Below, piece after piece: positions 44,477 to 55,143 of a stretch of DNA of 64,000 bases. The translations under genes and the position numbers were made by a program. Under the pieces are notes generated by a model. The model was given only the letters and a program-made list of their open reading frames with translations, was not told the DNA's origin and did not search any database. Position 1 is the first letter of the stretch; each line of letters opens with the position of its first letter. Source of the stretch: Tenrec ecaudatus (lineage: Eukaryota > Chordata > Mammalia > Afrosoricida > Tenrecidae); assembly GCF_050624435.1 (NCBI RefSeq), contig NC_134542.1, forward strand, positions 15,557,997 to 15,621,996, given 5' to 3'.

Positions 44477-46151
44477 CAGTAGAACCCTGGACCGTGACGC
44501 TAGTCTGTTCTTGAAGGTGCGTCGAGATGCAACGCAGTAGAGTTCTGTATCAATTTTTCCCATACTAACTGAAAATGGGTATTTTAAGTATAAAAAAGAA
44601 GAAAAACCTGAAAACGGATTAATCCGTTTTCAACCACCAGGTTTTGTTATATTTACCCTAACCTTATCTTTTTATACAAAACATTACACAGGAATTTCAA
44701 AGTAAATAAGTTCAGAGTTAAATAATATAACTTAAGTAAGAAACCACATTTAAAAAGTTTTTAACTACAGTATGGCCCATACCTTGAGACTGATGAGGAT
44801 CTGGATCTGTGGGCATGGATGTGGCGAAGAGGTGGAGAGAGAGTCATTGTCTGGAAGGGGAATACCTTTCCATAAAATCAACTTGGAGTTGTTTTCAGGA
44901 GTTTTCTCCTTTCTTTGCCTTTTTTCACCTGGCTGGCTTTCTCTTAAAAAAAAAAAAATCTGTCTAACGTGGTCTGCTGTTGGCGTTTCTTTAACTGTTT
45001 TCAAAAAGGGCTTACTAAATTATCATCATCAATATCAATAGCCAGTTCCTTATCATGATGATTCTTTAAAAAAAAAAAAAACTATTTCTTAGGACCCATG
45101 CTTTTTTTAATCTAAAAAAGTACCAAAAAGCCACAAAAACTAAGAAAATTATAGCAAATCGCTTAAAACACAGCTGTAAAAGGTTTAAACACGTACTAAC
45201 AATGCTAACTAACGCCAGTGACCGTAACACGAACTGCTTTTGCTTACAGAAATCACGTGCGTCAGATCGGATTCTGATGTTTTGTTTGAGCTCCAATGCG
45301 GAATTAGTGGACATTTTGCGTGGAGATCCGATTAGGTTGAGCACCCACGCGGTCGAGTACCGGGGTCGGTGGTACATTTCTGCAGCTTTTTCATCAGCAC
45401 CTCCGGCCTCCCCACGCCCGACAGCACTAGGAGGCCACTTCTTTTCTCAACCTCGCAAAGCAGCCCCTGTGAGCCAAAAACTCACGCTCGGGACCACTAC
45501 CTGATCCAGGCTTGTTTGCTATAAGATCAGCAGGCAAGGTTGGAGCCGTAACGCAAATAATAGGCTCCGAAATACTGTCACCAGCAAGTTGTTTCTCCTT
45601 CATCGAAACTAACAGCAGATTTTCTACTTCATCTCCTAGAGGAGGCCTGTTTTGTCAAACTCGTAACCCCCTGAGAAATGTCTCTTTATTTCTATTGCCT
45701 CTTTATTTTAAAAAAATGCACTGATAGTGGATCTCGGCAAATTAAACCAGATGCTAAATCAGTCACTCAAATGAATGCCTCTTTCGTACTTTTTAATAAT
45801 GTCTTTTTTCAGTTCAATTGTGGTTCGTGCAATTTTCCTTTTCTGCTTGTCTGCAATGGCTTTCTCTTTTTTTTAAATCTGAAAACAGTGCTAAAAGCCA
45901 CTAAAACTAAGAATATGATACCAAAACGCTTGGAACACGGCCACAAAAGGTTTAAACAATGTGTACTAACAACGCCAACTAGCGCCTAGTGACCGGAACA
46001 CGAACTGCTTTTTAAAAATTTTACAAAAATCACATGTGTTGGGCCGGATTCCGATGTTTTATTCGAGCTCTGATGCAAAATTTTCTGGACAATTTCTGTC
46101 GAAATCTGATGACGCTGAGCACCGATGCGGTCGAGTATCGGGATTCTACTC
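44477..46151 (-). pseudogene. Rearranged Tigger (pogo-like) DNA transposon
   Basis: Terminal repeats CAGTAGAACCCTGG (44477) and GTCGAGTATCGGGATTCTACT (ending 46150) bracket a 1.7-kb element, with a TA at the left end. On the minus strand a pogo transposase N-terminus is readable at about 45850-45430. It holds a psq-type HTH (RTTIELKKDIIKKYERGI, then LPRSTIS) and a CENPB-type HTH (LLLVSMKEKQLAGDSISEPI). A C-terminal piece (LFKTVKETPTADHVRQI, GEKRQRKEK) lies at 45004-44765. Between them, where the DDE catalytic core should be, is a second copy of the element's 5' end (45080-45385, parallel to 45880-46150). Stops and frameshifts are frequent. Confidence 0.85.
44609..44632. repeat. 24-bp perfect palindrome inside the Tigger element
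   Basis: TGAAAACGGATT followed by its exact reverse complement. Subterminal ACGGATTAATCCGT palindromes are typical of Tigger-like ends. Confidence 0.85.
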
Positions 46152-46630
46152 AATATCAGCACTCAATAACCAAGACAGGGGCCATTTGGCAAGAATATCA
46201 AAACCATCCAAAGCTTTTTGCAATGTCAACATTCCAAAACATGTATAAAAGCATGCTTTCCCAATAGGCCTCCATCTCTACATCAAAGGGACCCCTTGCA
46301 AGCACAGAAAAACGAACCTATGCACACGTAACCACAGAATTCCATGACAGATTTATCCTAGTTCCAAAATGAGAAATTTGGCACTATTGTTTAAAAACAG
46401 ATTGATTGGCATGACCCAGAGCAGAAACTTTTCTAAGTATTAAAATGAGATTTTCTCCCAACAAATGGTCTATTCAAACAAAAACACAAAAAGAGGGGAG
46501 AAATTATCTCCTCTAGCTCCTTGTGGGAAATTATCTTACTTCCTGGCTCCTAAATGGTTCAGCTGTGTTGAACACCAGCTGTCACAGCTAGTGAAGACAC
46601 CACCTGAGACGCTGGTGAAGTTTCGTAAAA
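46152..46630. other. No recognised gene or repeat
   Basis: Flank between the Tigger element and the MOGAT1 3' end. Nothing assigned. Confidence 0.35.
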
Positions 46631-46641
46631 GGATCAAATTC

Positions 46642-46704
46642 GGATGTATGTATGGATTGTGATAAGAGTTGTATGAGCCCCAATGATTTATTAAATAAAA
46701 AAAG
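46642..46704 (+). mobile_element. 63-bp L1 3'-end micro-insertion with 11-bp TSD
   Basis: Only the last ~50 bp plus tail of the L1 is present (GGATTGTGATAAGAGTTGTATGAGCCCC...AATAAAAAA). GGATCAAATTC at 46631-46641 and 46705-46715 is the target duplication. It lies about 235 bp beyond the MOGAT1 poly(A) signal, in opposite orientation. Confidence 0.85.
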
Positions 46705-46938
46705 GGATCAAATTCATTTTGAAGCTGTTATTTTTAAGATCGTTCACAAATAATTGGAAACGTGTGCTTTCCTAAATGAGGAATCTTACTCAAAATGGTC
46801 ACGCCCTTTCCAGCAGGCTCGAATAATCATCTGAGAGTGTATTTTTTTTATTTGCCACAGAAGATAATAGTTTTTCTTTATAAACTTGATACCACCATCA
46901 ATGGACAAACAACCAAACCAAATAACAGATTAAAAATA

Positions 46939-46944
46939 TTTATT
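46939..46944 (-). terminator. MOGAT1: MOGAT1 polyadenylation signal AATAAA
   Basis: The canonical AATAAA hexamer on the minus strand lies 51 bp past the MOGAT1 stop codon. It is followed by a GT/T-rich stretch (about 46900-46925) suitable as a downstream element. Cleavage is expected near 46915-46925, giving a 3' UTR of about 70-80 nt. A role is inferred from position and sequence only. Confidence 0.75.
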
Positions 46945-46994
46945 CTCTCATTGCAATGTTCTCCCGTCCCCTGGTAGCTCTTTGGACAGTGTGC

Positions 46995-47149
46995 TCATTT
47001 AAAAACGAGTCTCTGGTGTTCTGGGATGCCGTATTTTCCTTTGTGCTCCTCAAACAATTTCGAGAGCTCTTCCAGATAAGTCTGATACAACTCCTCAACC
47101 TGCTCGGGGGTTGGGTGCAGAGTCTGTTGAACTGGGATTGGGCGGCCAA
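46995..47149 (-). CDS. MOGAT1: MOGAT1 terminal coding exon with stop codon
   Basis: This is the last exon (155 bp including TGA). After the acceptor tttttccag| the frame completes the split Val codon and reads GRPIPVQQTLHPTPEQVEEL, then YQTYLEELSKLFEEHKGKYG and ends IPEHQRLVFK followed by TGA at 46995-46997. GRPIPV, the HPT-x-EQ-x-EEL helix and the FEEHKGKYGIPEH tail are the typical C-terminus of MOGAT1. The phase fits the exon at 61054-61253 exactly, and the combined V-V-G-R-P junction matches the family. The three exons together encode about 176 residues, roughly half of the ~335-residue protein. An AATAAA signal follows 51 bp after the stop, so the 3' UTR is short. A plus-strand open frame across this exon is its antisense shadow. 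Confidence 0.95.
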
Positions 47150-47985
47150 CTGGAAAAATAGAGAGAGCGCATCATACACGAGAAGCCAAAGCCTCTTCAC
47201 CCCAGACAACAACCTCGAACTGGCAGCTCTGGAAAGCTCTGCCCATCAGCAGTTGCCCAGGCCGGCTTGTTCGGATCCTGTCTTTATTTTACTGGACGCC
47301 CACAGTGGTCACACCACCTCAGTTGGCTTAAGGAGGGAAGAACTTTTCTTCTCAGCTGACTCTGGGCTCTCGGTGCCCTGGTGGTTTGGACTGGAAGTCC
47401 AATTAGCTACTGTGCTGCCTGCAGCTGTGCGTGTGTGGACATGGCGGGGTGTGGACACCACCAGCCTTCTCCCTCGGCCACAGCTGACAGCCAGACCACA
47501 GTGGCCTATTATCACCACCCGTGAAATCCTGGAACCGTGTGGCACGGAGCCTCCACACCACCAGCTCTTCTCATGCCCTTCTCAGTAGCAAAGTGTGTGG
47601 GTCTGTGTGTGTGTGAATCTCCACCTCTAGAGAAATGCCTCTGGCAGGGCTTCACTGTGATTGTCAGCCACAGAAAGCCACAAGAAGTCTCACTCCAAGA
47701 ATTACAAATGAACCAAGGAGCATTCTTCCGTTGACAGGATCTCAGGCAGCCATTGCTCTCTTTAGATTATAATGGTTGTGTTGTTGTCAAGAATATGCCC
47801 GGCACAGCATGAACCAATTCATGAGTCTGCATGTGAAATCGAGTGACTTTGGTTGCACACTGAATTGTATGACTGTTCTCACTCCCCCTCTGAGCTTCTG
47901 CTCCCTCACCGACATAGACTTATTGCCCACTGAAGAGTCCGATCCGTTTTTCGAGGCAGTAGCTTTAAAAAAAAAAAGTGTGTAC
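47150..47985. other. Proximal part of the MOGAT1 last intron, no repeat recognised
   Basis: Intron sequence next to the terminal exon acceptor. A plus-strand open frame crossing it is antisense to the exon and has no family signature. Confidence 0.4.
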
Positions 47986-47994
47986 ATGCACCTA

Positions 47995-48285
47995 CATCTG
48001 TAAAGTTAGCTCAAAAGAGATTGTTATGTGAAACAAGAAAGCTACAAAAATGATAGGGTGGTCCCATATAGGAAAAAATTCTTATATGTCTATGTTTCTA
48101 CATAAGCATTTATCAGTAAGTGGAAGTCTAGACAGACAGATAGCAAACTAGTAACAATGGTTGCCTCTGGGGCAGGCAGTTGGGGTGGGGAACTTTCACT
48201 TCATTTGCATTACATGAATTTTCTACAAGGGTGCATTTGTGCTTTACCTATAGAAGTGTAAAATCCATCAATACAGAAAACTTAT
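47995..48285 (+). mobile_element. Possible old L1M-type 3' end
   Basis: AAGCTACAAAAATGATAGGG, AACAATGGTTGCCTCTGGGG and TACATGAATTTTCTACAAGGG resemble the 3' end of old mammalian L1s. By eye only. Confidence 0.4.
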
Positions 48286-48784
48286 AAAAAACAAAGCTAA
48301 TAACTTCTGCGTGCATTTAAAATGACATTTAACGTGATAAAGAACTTCAGTCTCACTGTGTTCCACGTTTGCACCTACAAAGATATAGTTGATGTTTGCA
48401 GCTGCCCTCCTAGGTCCTCTCTGCCCCTCGCTTTGCCCTCTGCTGCTTTGACGATGTGACTGAAAGCTAAGGGTTGAAAATGTGGCCAATGGCCCCACAG
48501 GTAGCAAAACTGCTTCTTGTTTGATTCTTGTGAGTAGTTTGCTTTGGTATTTGGATGTCAACAGTATATTTAACACTCGTAGATACTAGCCCTTTGTACT
48601 TCTATGTGCAGAAATCGAACGTAACCATCGGGGTATCAGGGGTGGTTGGAAGTCTGAGGCAGGAGAGCTCAATGTGGTTATGGGGTGCAACTGGGAGCAG
48701 GTGAAACACAAAAAGTACCAGGGCAGATGGAGTCTCATGTTAGATCCTCCAGAAAGTACAATGAGCAAGGAACATCTTTATGGC

Positions 48785-49260
48785 AGCTACATCGTCTGTC
48801 AACTTGTGAAGGGGGCGGAATCTACCCTGCCAATCAGGTCACAGCCAGTGAGGCCTCTGTGTATGCATGGCCCTCTCCTGTGGATTCTGGGAACTCCTGT
48901 CTTTCTCCCTGGAGGTGGGACACAGACTCTATCTGCAAGACATTCCTGTTGACAATCCAGATGGAGCTATGCTGATCGAGCCAGAGCCGTGGAGCTGGAG
49001 GAGCCATGTCGAGACCCACACCAGCACTGAGATGCTTCCAGAGCCACTGAATCCACAAGACTTTCCACCCAGTGGCCTGTGATCTTCCTGCATTCGGCAC
49101 CATTGCATGTGTTGCGTGAGTCTGAAGAGGAGTTGATAGATTGAATCAGACATATGGGCTAGTATTGGACTTATGGACTCAATCTGGACTGGGCTGGGTC
49201 TTTAGTCAACCCAGATTAACACAGTCCTCTCTGGACTTAATTTTCTCATATTTATATATA
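48785..49260 (+). mobile_element. LTR-like element, unclassified
   Basis: GTCTGTCAACTTGTGAAGGG opens the block; GGACTTATGGACTCAATCTGG and a TATATATATTTTT run lie toward the end. The layout resembles the LTR-like blocks at 25950 and 50985. Confidence 0.35.
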
Positions 49261-49379
49261 TTTTTTAAAAATAGAACTGGATGATGTTGAAGCTTCCTTT
49301 CAGCTCTGAACTTGGTTGTTGTTGTCTCTTATGGGGGTGGGTGGGGGGGTTAGAGCTACATGACTAGGAGGCAACACTG

Positions 49380-49530
49380 AAGGAGTCCTGGTGGCATAGT
49401 GGTTATGCGTTGGGCTGCTAACCTCAAAATGGAGCGTTCCATCTTGTATACAGTCTCAGAAACCCACAGGGGGCAGTGCAACCCTGTCTTACAGGTCCCT
49501 ATCAGTCAGAATCGACTCGATGGTAGCTTT
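49380..49530 (+). repeat. AfroSINE with internal deletion
   Basis: AGGAGTCCTGGTGGCATAGTG to GAATCGACTCGATGGTAGC. The segment after the box-B-like motif is deleted. Confidence 0.85.
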
Positions 49531-49904
49531 TTGCCTGGGCAAATGCTATCCTTTTGGCCTCGTTTGGTTTGAAATATGATGACATAGCTTCCAGCATAAT
49601 AATAACATGCAAGCCATCATAGTATGACAAACCGAAAGACAGTGGCTAAAATATATTCAATAATAATAATAATTTTTGAAAAAAACTAACTTAATTGCTT
49701 CTTAGGGTTACATTCTGAAGTAGTAAAACAATAACTGGCTCATCTTGATCACACTTTCACTAAAGAACCCAAGCTTTGACAGTAGGATTTTGTGTTGACT
49801 TGGCTGAATCAGGACTCTCCCCTGATGTGATCTAACATAAAATAATCAATGCCATGATAAGATCTTCTGTGAGCAGCTAAGCAAGTATGAGATGATTAGG
49901 GCTG

Positions 49905-50780
49905 GTTGTTGTTAAGTGTCATCGAGTTGGTTCCAACTCATAGTGACCCTACGTAAAACAGAGTGCCACACTGTCTGTCCTAGCCTCTTCACAATTGTTC
50001 TTTGAGCCCATTGTTGTAGCCACGGTGTCAACCCATCTTGTCAAGGGCCATCCTCCTATTCACTGCCCTCCACTTTACCAAGCATGATATCCTTCTCCAG
50101 AGACCCATCTTTCCTGATAACATGTCCAAAGTACTTAAGATGAAGCCTTGTGGCCCTTGCGTCTAAGGAGGATTCTGGCTGTACTTCTTCTGAGATAGAT
50201 TTGTTTGTTCTTTTGGTAGTCCATAGTACTTTCAATATTCTTCACCAGCGTCATAATGCAAATGCATCATTTCTTCAGTCTTCCATTTTCAATATCCAAC
50301 TTTCACAATATGAGGAACTGAAAAGGGCTTGGGTCAGGGGCACCTTGGTCCTCAAAGTAACATCCTTGCTTTTCTGCACCTTAGAGAAGTCTTGCACAGT
50401 AGATTTCCCCGGTGCAATGTATGCTTTGATCTCTTGACTGCTACTTCCCTGAGAATTTGCTTTGGATCCAAACAAGATGAAATCCGCAATCCTTCCTCCA
50501 TTTATTATGATGTTACTTATTAGTCCTGTCGTGAGGATTTTGGCTTCTTTACATTAAATTTTAATCTCTATTCCAGGCTGAAATCCTTGATCTCCATCAG
50601 CAAGTGCTTCCAGTCCTCCTCACTTCCACCCAGCAGGGCTGTGGCATCTGCACACCAAAGGTTCTTAATAAGTCTTCCTCCGATCCTGATTCTGTGGTCT
50701 TCTTCATATGGTCCAGTTTCTTTGATTATTTGCTCAGCATACAGATTGAATACATATGGTAAGGGGATCCACCACTTGTC
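49905..50780 (-). pseudogene. RTE LINE, antisense, 3' half of reverse transcriptase region
   Basis: Longest antisense RTE copy in the window. It reads from the 3' tail (GTCATCGAGTTGGTTCCAAC) through GTTGTAGCCACGGTGTCAACC and the ATTGATCTC/CATCAGCAAGTGCTTCC region to a segment antisense to the palm (TGTGGCATCTGCACACCAAAG). Frame-broken throughout. Confidence 0.8.
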
Positions 50781-50784
50781 TGTC

Positions 50785-50975
50785 AGTTTTGTCGTACTGT
50801 GCTGACTTGTGTGTTGCTGTGATGCTGGAAGCTATGTCAAAGGCATTTCAATTACTAGCAGGTTCACCCAAAGTGAATAGATTTCAGCAGAGCTTCCAGA
50901 TGAAGAATAGACAAAAGAAGAAACAGGCTTCCCCCTTTTGAGGAATTAGCCACTGAAAACCTTATGAATAAGGTG
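50785..50975 (+). mobile_element. Afrotherian RTE 5' end
   Basis: GTGTTGCTGTGATGCTGGAAGC, ACTAGCAGGTTCACCCAAAG, TTTCAGCAGAGCTTCCAGATG and AGCCACTGAAAACCTTATG match my recollection of the 5' region of an afrotherian RTE. It is opposite in orientation to its left neighbour. Confidence 0.6.
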
Positions 50976-50984
50976 TAGTACCAC

Positions 50985-51475
50985 CCTTTTGAACAAGTGA
51001 CAGCCTTGATAACATTAAAAATTAATATTGATAAAGTTCTTCGCGAGTATGACCTACTGCTATTTAAGCAAACGTCCTTGAGGAAGTTTCCTCCTCCATC
51101 TTGCTGGTCCAGATCTCTCATCTGGTTCATCAACCCACCATATTGCCTGCCAACCCTGGGAGGTGTCAGTGGCCTCCCATATTGACAGCCGATCTTGGAT
51201 TCATTAGACTCTGCACCCTCAAACCACACTTGCTAACCTTGAATTCATCTGCCTCAGCCTCCACCAGACTGGTCTTCCTGCTTCATGCCTCATCTTCACG
51301 CTTCTTGGTTCACAAGCCCCAGCACTACAGGAGTCAGGAAGAGCCTCCATCTGACCCACAGACTTGAACTAGACTAGTCCGAATCACATCTACAACTGCG
51401 CGAACCACTTTCTTGATATACAATTCCATGTATACTTGTCACTAGTTTTGTTGCTCTAGAGAACACAGCTTAACA
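50985..51475 (+). mobile_element. LTR-like element
   Basis: Ends TTTTGTTGCTCTAGAGAACACAGC, the same terminus that the antisense block at 25950 shows in reverse. No internal genes. Confidence 0.45.
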
Positions 51476-51481
51476 CACCAA

Positions 51482-51650
51482 CCAAAACCAAACTACTGCC
51501 ATCTAGTTGATTCCAACTCATTTGGACCCTATAGGACAGAGTAGAACTACCGACCCTGGTGTGGGCTTCTGAGGTTGTAAATCTTTACAAGAGCCTCATC
51601 TTTCTCCCATGGAGTGCCTAGTTGTTTCAAACTGCTGACCTTGTGGTTAG
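51482..51650 (-). repeat. AfroSINE, antisense
   Basis: AACCAAAACCAAACTACTGCC to CTGACCTTGTGGTTAGC. Its reverse head is replaced by the 77-bp tandem duplication that follows. Confidence 0.85.
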
Positions 51651-51798
51651 CGGGCTAATTCATGTGTGATGGTGAGCTCAATTCCAATATAACCTCTGTC
51701 AGGCTAAACTGGGTCTATATTGTTTAGCAGGCTAATTCATGCGTGAAGGTGAGCTCAATTCCAATATAACCTCTGTCAGGCTAAACTGGGTCTATATT
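51647..51798. repeat. 77-bp tandem duplication
   Basis: Two units starting TTAGCGGGCTAATTC (51647) and TTAGCAGGCTAATTC (51724) and ending GGGTCTATATT are identical apart from about three positions. Confidence 0.9.
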
Positions 51799-51814
51799 AG
51801 AAACAGCAATTATT

Positions 51815-51980
51815 CACCAACGGTCTTAGAAGAGGTCATTCATTTGAATCTTCGGAAAACTTTAATGAGGCAGCTATTATCTCTGTTTTACATATGAAAA
51901 CAACGAAACACAAAAAGACCAATTAGGCTAAGGGAAAAGTCTCAGGAACCATGTCAGAAATACAAAATCTTTCAGGGAAT
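51815..51980 (-). repeat. MIR, antisense
   Basis: GAGGCAGCTATTATCTCTGTTTTACATATGAAAACAACG, then AATGGGTTTGAGC: antisense MIR order. Confidence 0.65.
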
Positions 51981-52375
51981 GGGTTTGAGCTAAAGGCATT
52001 GAGATGAGGACTTGGAAGCATCCACCCCCTTTGTGCTACATGTCATCGTCCCTAGTCTTTGTAGAAGCTAGGAGGACAGACAGAGAGCACAGAGAACTGG
52101 AGTACTGGATGCCAGGGCCCTCATCTTGCTTCAAATTCTAATCTTTGTGGCAAATTAGCCCTGTTTTCATAGACCCACCATTCAATTTTTAGGGCTTCAG
52201 TTAGCATGAGGATCTAGTGTGTGACAAGTACTCATGACATTGTAGCTCTTACTCCCAGTAAACAGCCTCAAGGCCCTCTTTTGAGACATTGAGCTAGGAA
52301 CTCTACTGGCAATATCCAACCCGCTGTTGTGAGGATCAAATAGAACGATCCGCCTGGAACTGCTCTGTATCACAG
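51981..52375. other. No recognised gene or repeat
   Basis: Unassigned intron sequence. Confidence 0.3.
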
Positions 52376-52379
52376 AGGC

Positions 52380-52640
52380 ACCTACACAACAGAACACAAC
52401 ACTGCTTGGTCCTGTACCATCCTCCCATTGTTGCAGCCACTGTGTCAATTCATTACATTGAAGGTCTTTCTCTCTCTCTTTTTTTTTAATGACTCTGCCA
52501 ACCATGATGTCCTTTTCCAGGGCCTGTTCTTTCCTGATAGCAAGTCCAAAATACACAAAACAAAGTCTCATCATCTTCACTTCTATGGAACATCCTGAGT
52601 GTACTTCTGAGATACATTTACTTGTTTGTCTGGCAGGCCA
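52380..52640 (-). mobile_element. RTE LINE fragment, antisense
   Basis: CCATTGTTGCAGCCACTGTG, GATGTCCTTTTCCAGGGCCTG and TACTTCTGAGATACATTTAC follow antisense RTE 3' order. Confidence 0.75.
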
Positions 52641-52689
52641 TAAAAAAACCCCTCAAACTGGCCCACCAGGCCGTGAGGATGATGTTCCT

Positions 52690-54945
52690 GAGTAGAGCAG
52701 CCAGTCCACAGAGAGAACAACATGGTTGGCCCCACTATGAGAAATGATGCCCCTCAGTGACTAAGGGCTATACAGGGGACAGCACCGGAGACACAGTGTG
52801 GGAATTGCACCTGACCTGATCCCACCACACCGAGGCAAAGCACTGGGGGAGTGCAGCGGAAAAGCAAGGGAATGGAGTGGCAAGGTCCCCAGGGAATGCT
52901 GAAAGTGGACTTTGGGGCCAGGGCGTGGTGCCCCAACAGACTGGACTGGAAAACGCTCCTAAGGGCCAGCAAACGATCCCTGAACTAACTACAAGCTTTT
53001 CTCTTGTGAAGTGTTTTGTTTTGTTCTTTGTCAGTGGTTTGTTTTTGTTGTTTTGTTGTCTGGTTGTATACTGTTGCTTTGTTTTCCTCTGTTTTGTTTT
53101 CGTGCATGTTAGTGTCTCCACAGGTCTGTCTGAATAGGACAGGCTGGATGAACTATCTGGAGGAAAAACAACGGGACTGACAGTTCCAGGGGGACTTGGG
53201 GTGGGGGGGCAGGGGGGGTAAAGAAGTGGTGTTAACAAACACAGGGACAAGGGAACAACATGGGATGCAAAATGGTAGAGAGGGGGGAGTGGCAGGCCTG
53301 GTTGGGAATGATCAAGGGTAAGATTGCATAGAGAAGAGGTATACTCTAGCCCAGGTGGTGACGAAGCATGGTAGTAGGGCAGGAGGAAAGTCAAGGGAGA
53401 TGGAGGAAAGAGCTAGGAGTCAAAGGGCATTTATGGAGGTCTAGACAAAGGCATGTACATGCAAATATATATACGAGGATGGGGAAATAGATCTATGTGT
53501 CTATATTTATAGGTTAAGTATTAAGGTGGCGGAAGGACCTTGGGCCTCTACTCAAGTACTCCCTCAATGCATGAATACTTTCTTTTATTAAATTGGAACT
53601 CTATGATGCTCACTCTCCCGACACAACTGCTGAAGCCAAAGTGGGTGAACAAGTAAATGTGGTGAAGAAAGTTGATGGTGCCCGGCTTTCAAAAGAGATA
53701 GTGTTTGGGGTCTTAAAGGCTTGAAGATAAACAAGCGGCCATCTAGCTCAGAAGCAACAAAGTCCACATGGAAGAACACACCAGCCTGTGTGATGATCGA
53801 GTGGTCCCGAAGGGATCAGTTATCAGGCATCAAAGAACAAAAAATCATATCATTGGCTGCACACCTCCATGATAGGATCGCTGAAGACAAATGGGTGCAT
53901 CAGCAAATGTGGTGAAGAAAGCTGATGGTGCCCGGCTATCAAAAGAGAGAGTGTCTGGGGTCTTAAAGGCTTGAAGGTGAACAAGCGGCCATCTAGCTCA
54001 GAAGCAAAAAAGCCCACATGGAAGAAGCACACCAGTCAGTGCGATCACGAGGTGCCAAAGGGACCAGGTATAAGGCATCATGCAAAAAAAAGAAAAAGAT
54101 ATATGTGTGTGTATATGTATACATATGTGTATGTGTGTATATATATATATATATGTATATATGTACCATATTGATTGAAGGGGAAAGTGCAGAGTGGAGA
54201 CCCAAGGCCCAAGTGTCGGCCAATGGAGATCCCCTCATAGAGGGGTTTAGGAGAGGAGATGGGTCAATCACGGTGCGAGGTAGTACTGATGAAGAACACA
54301 GCTTTCCCCCAGATCCTGGATGCTTCCTCCCCCCAACTACCATGATCCGAATTCTACCTTGCAGGGCTGGATAGGGCAGAGGTTGTACACTGGTACATAT
54401 GAGGGCTGGAGGCACAGGGAATCCAGGGTGGAGGATACCTTCAGGACCAAGGGTGTGAGGGGCGATGCTGGGAGAGTGGAGGGTGAGTGGGTTGGAAAGG
54501 GGGAACTGATTACAAGGATCCACATGTGACCTCCTCCCTGGGAGAGGGACGGCAGAGAATGGGGGGGGGGGAGAGGGAGACTCCGGATAGGGCAAGATAT
54601 GACAAAATAATGATGTATAAATTACCAAGGGCACCTGAGGGAGGGAGGAGAGGGGAGGGAGGGGGGAAAAAAAGAGGGCCTGATGCAAAGGGCTTAAGTG
54701 GAGAGCAAATGCTTTGAGAATTATTGGGGCAGGGAATGTATGGATGTGCTTTATACAATTGATGTATGTATATGTATGGATTGTGATAAGAGTTGTATGA
54801 GTCCCTAATAAAATGTAAAAAAAGAGGAGAAAAAAAAAGAAAATGATTAGGGCAAAGAATGTACAGGTGTGCTTTATACAATTGATGTATGTATATGTAT
54901 GGACTGTGATAAGAGTTGTATGAGCCCCTAATAAATTTTTTTTAA
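52690..54945 (+). mobile_element. Long L1 3' UTR (copy B), 2.2 kb
   Basis: Contains T-rich sequence (GTGTTTTGTTTTGTTC...), GACTGACAGTTCCAGGGGGAC, AGTACTCCCTCAATGCATG and then the same tandemly duplicated unit as copy A (53620-53850 and 53855-54090). It also has the TATG microsatellite and the doubled 3' terminus (54720-54820 and 54845-54940). ORF1 and ORF2 are absent. I could not resolve its target duplication; the 5' boundary is approximate. A 325-codon minus-strand frame through it is fortuitous. Confidence 0.85.
54102..54165. repeat. TATG/TA microsatellite inside L1 copy B
   Basis: Same internal position as the array at 12190-12262 in copy A but different in length. Confidence 0.85.
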
Positions 54946-54954
54946 AAAACCCTA

Positions 54955-55143
54955 AAAAACTCAATGCCATTGTGTCAAGGCTGACTGATAGTTACCCCAA
55001 AGGACAGGGGAAAATTGCCCCTGTGAGTTTCTGAGACTATAACTTGTTATAGGTGTGGAAAGTCCATCTTTCCTGAAGAGAGGCTGGTGGTTTTGAACTG
55101 CTGACCTTGCAGTGAGTGGCCCAACCACTATTCCACCAGGCCT
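54955..55143 (-). repeat. AfroSINE, antisense
   Basis: AAAACTCAATGCCATTGTGTC to CCACTATTCCACCAGGCC. It sits exactly between the L1 poly(A) end and an RTE fragment. Confidence 0.9.

Noticed and set aside
46956..47588. 210-codon plus-strand open frame
   Set aside because: It overlaps the MOGAT1 terminal exon in antisense and continues into intron sequence; no family resemblance.
53993..54970. 325-codon minus-strand open frame, the longest in the window
   Set aside because: It runs antisense through the L1 3' UTR and its microsatellite; the translated low-complexity and proline-rich stretches reflect repeat composition. The same frame recurs at 12093-12773 in the other copy.
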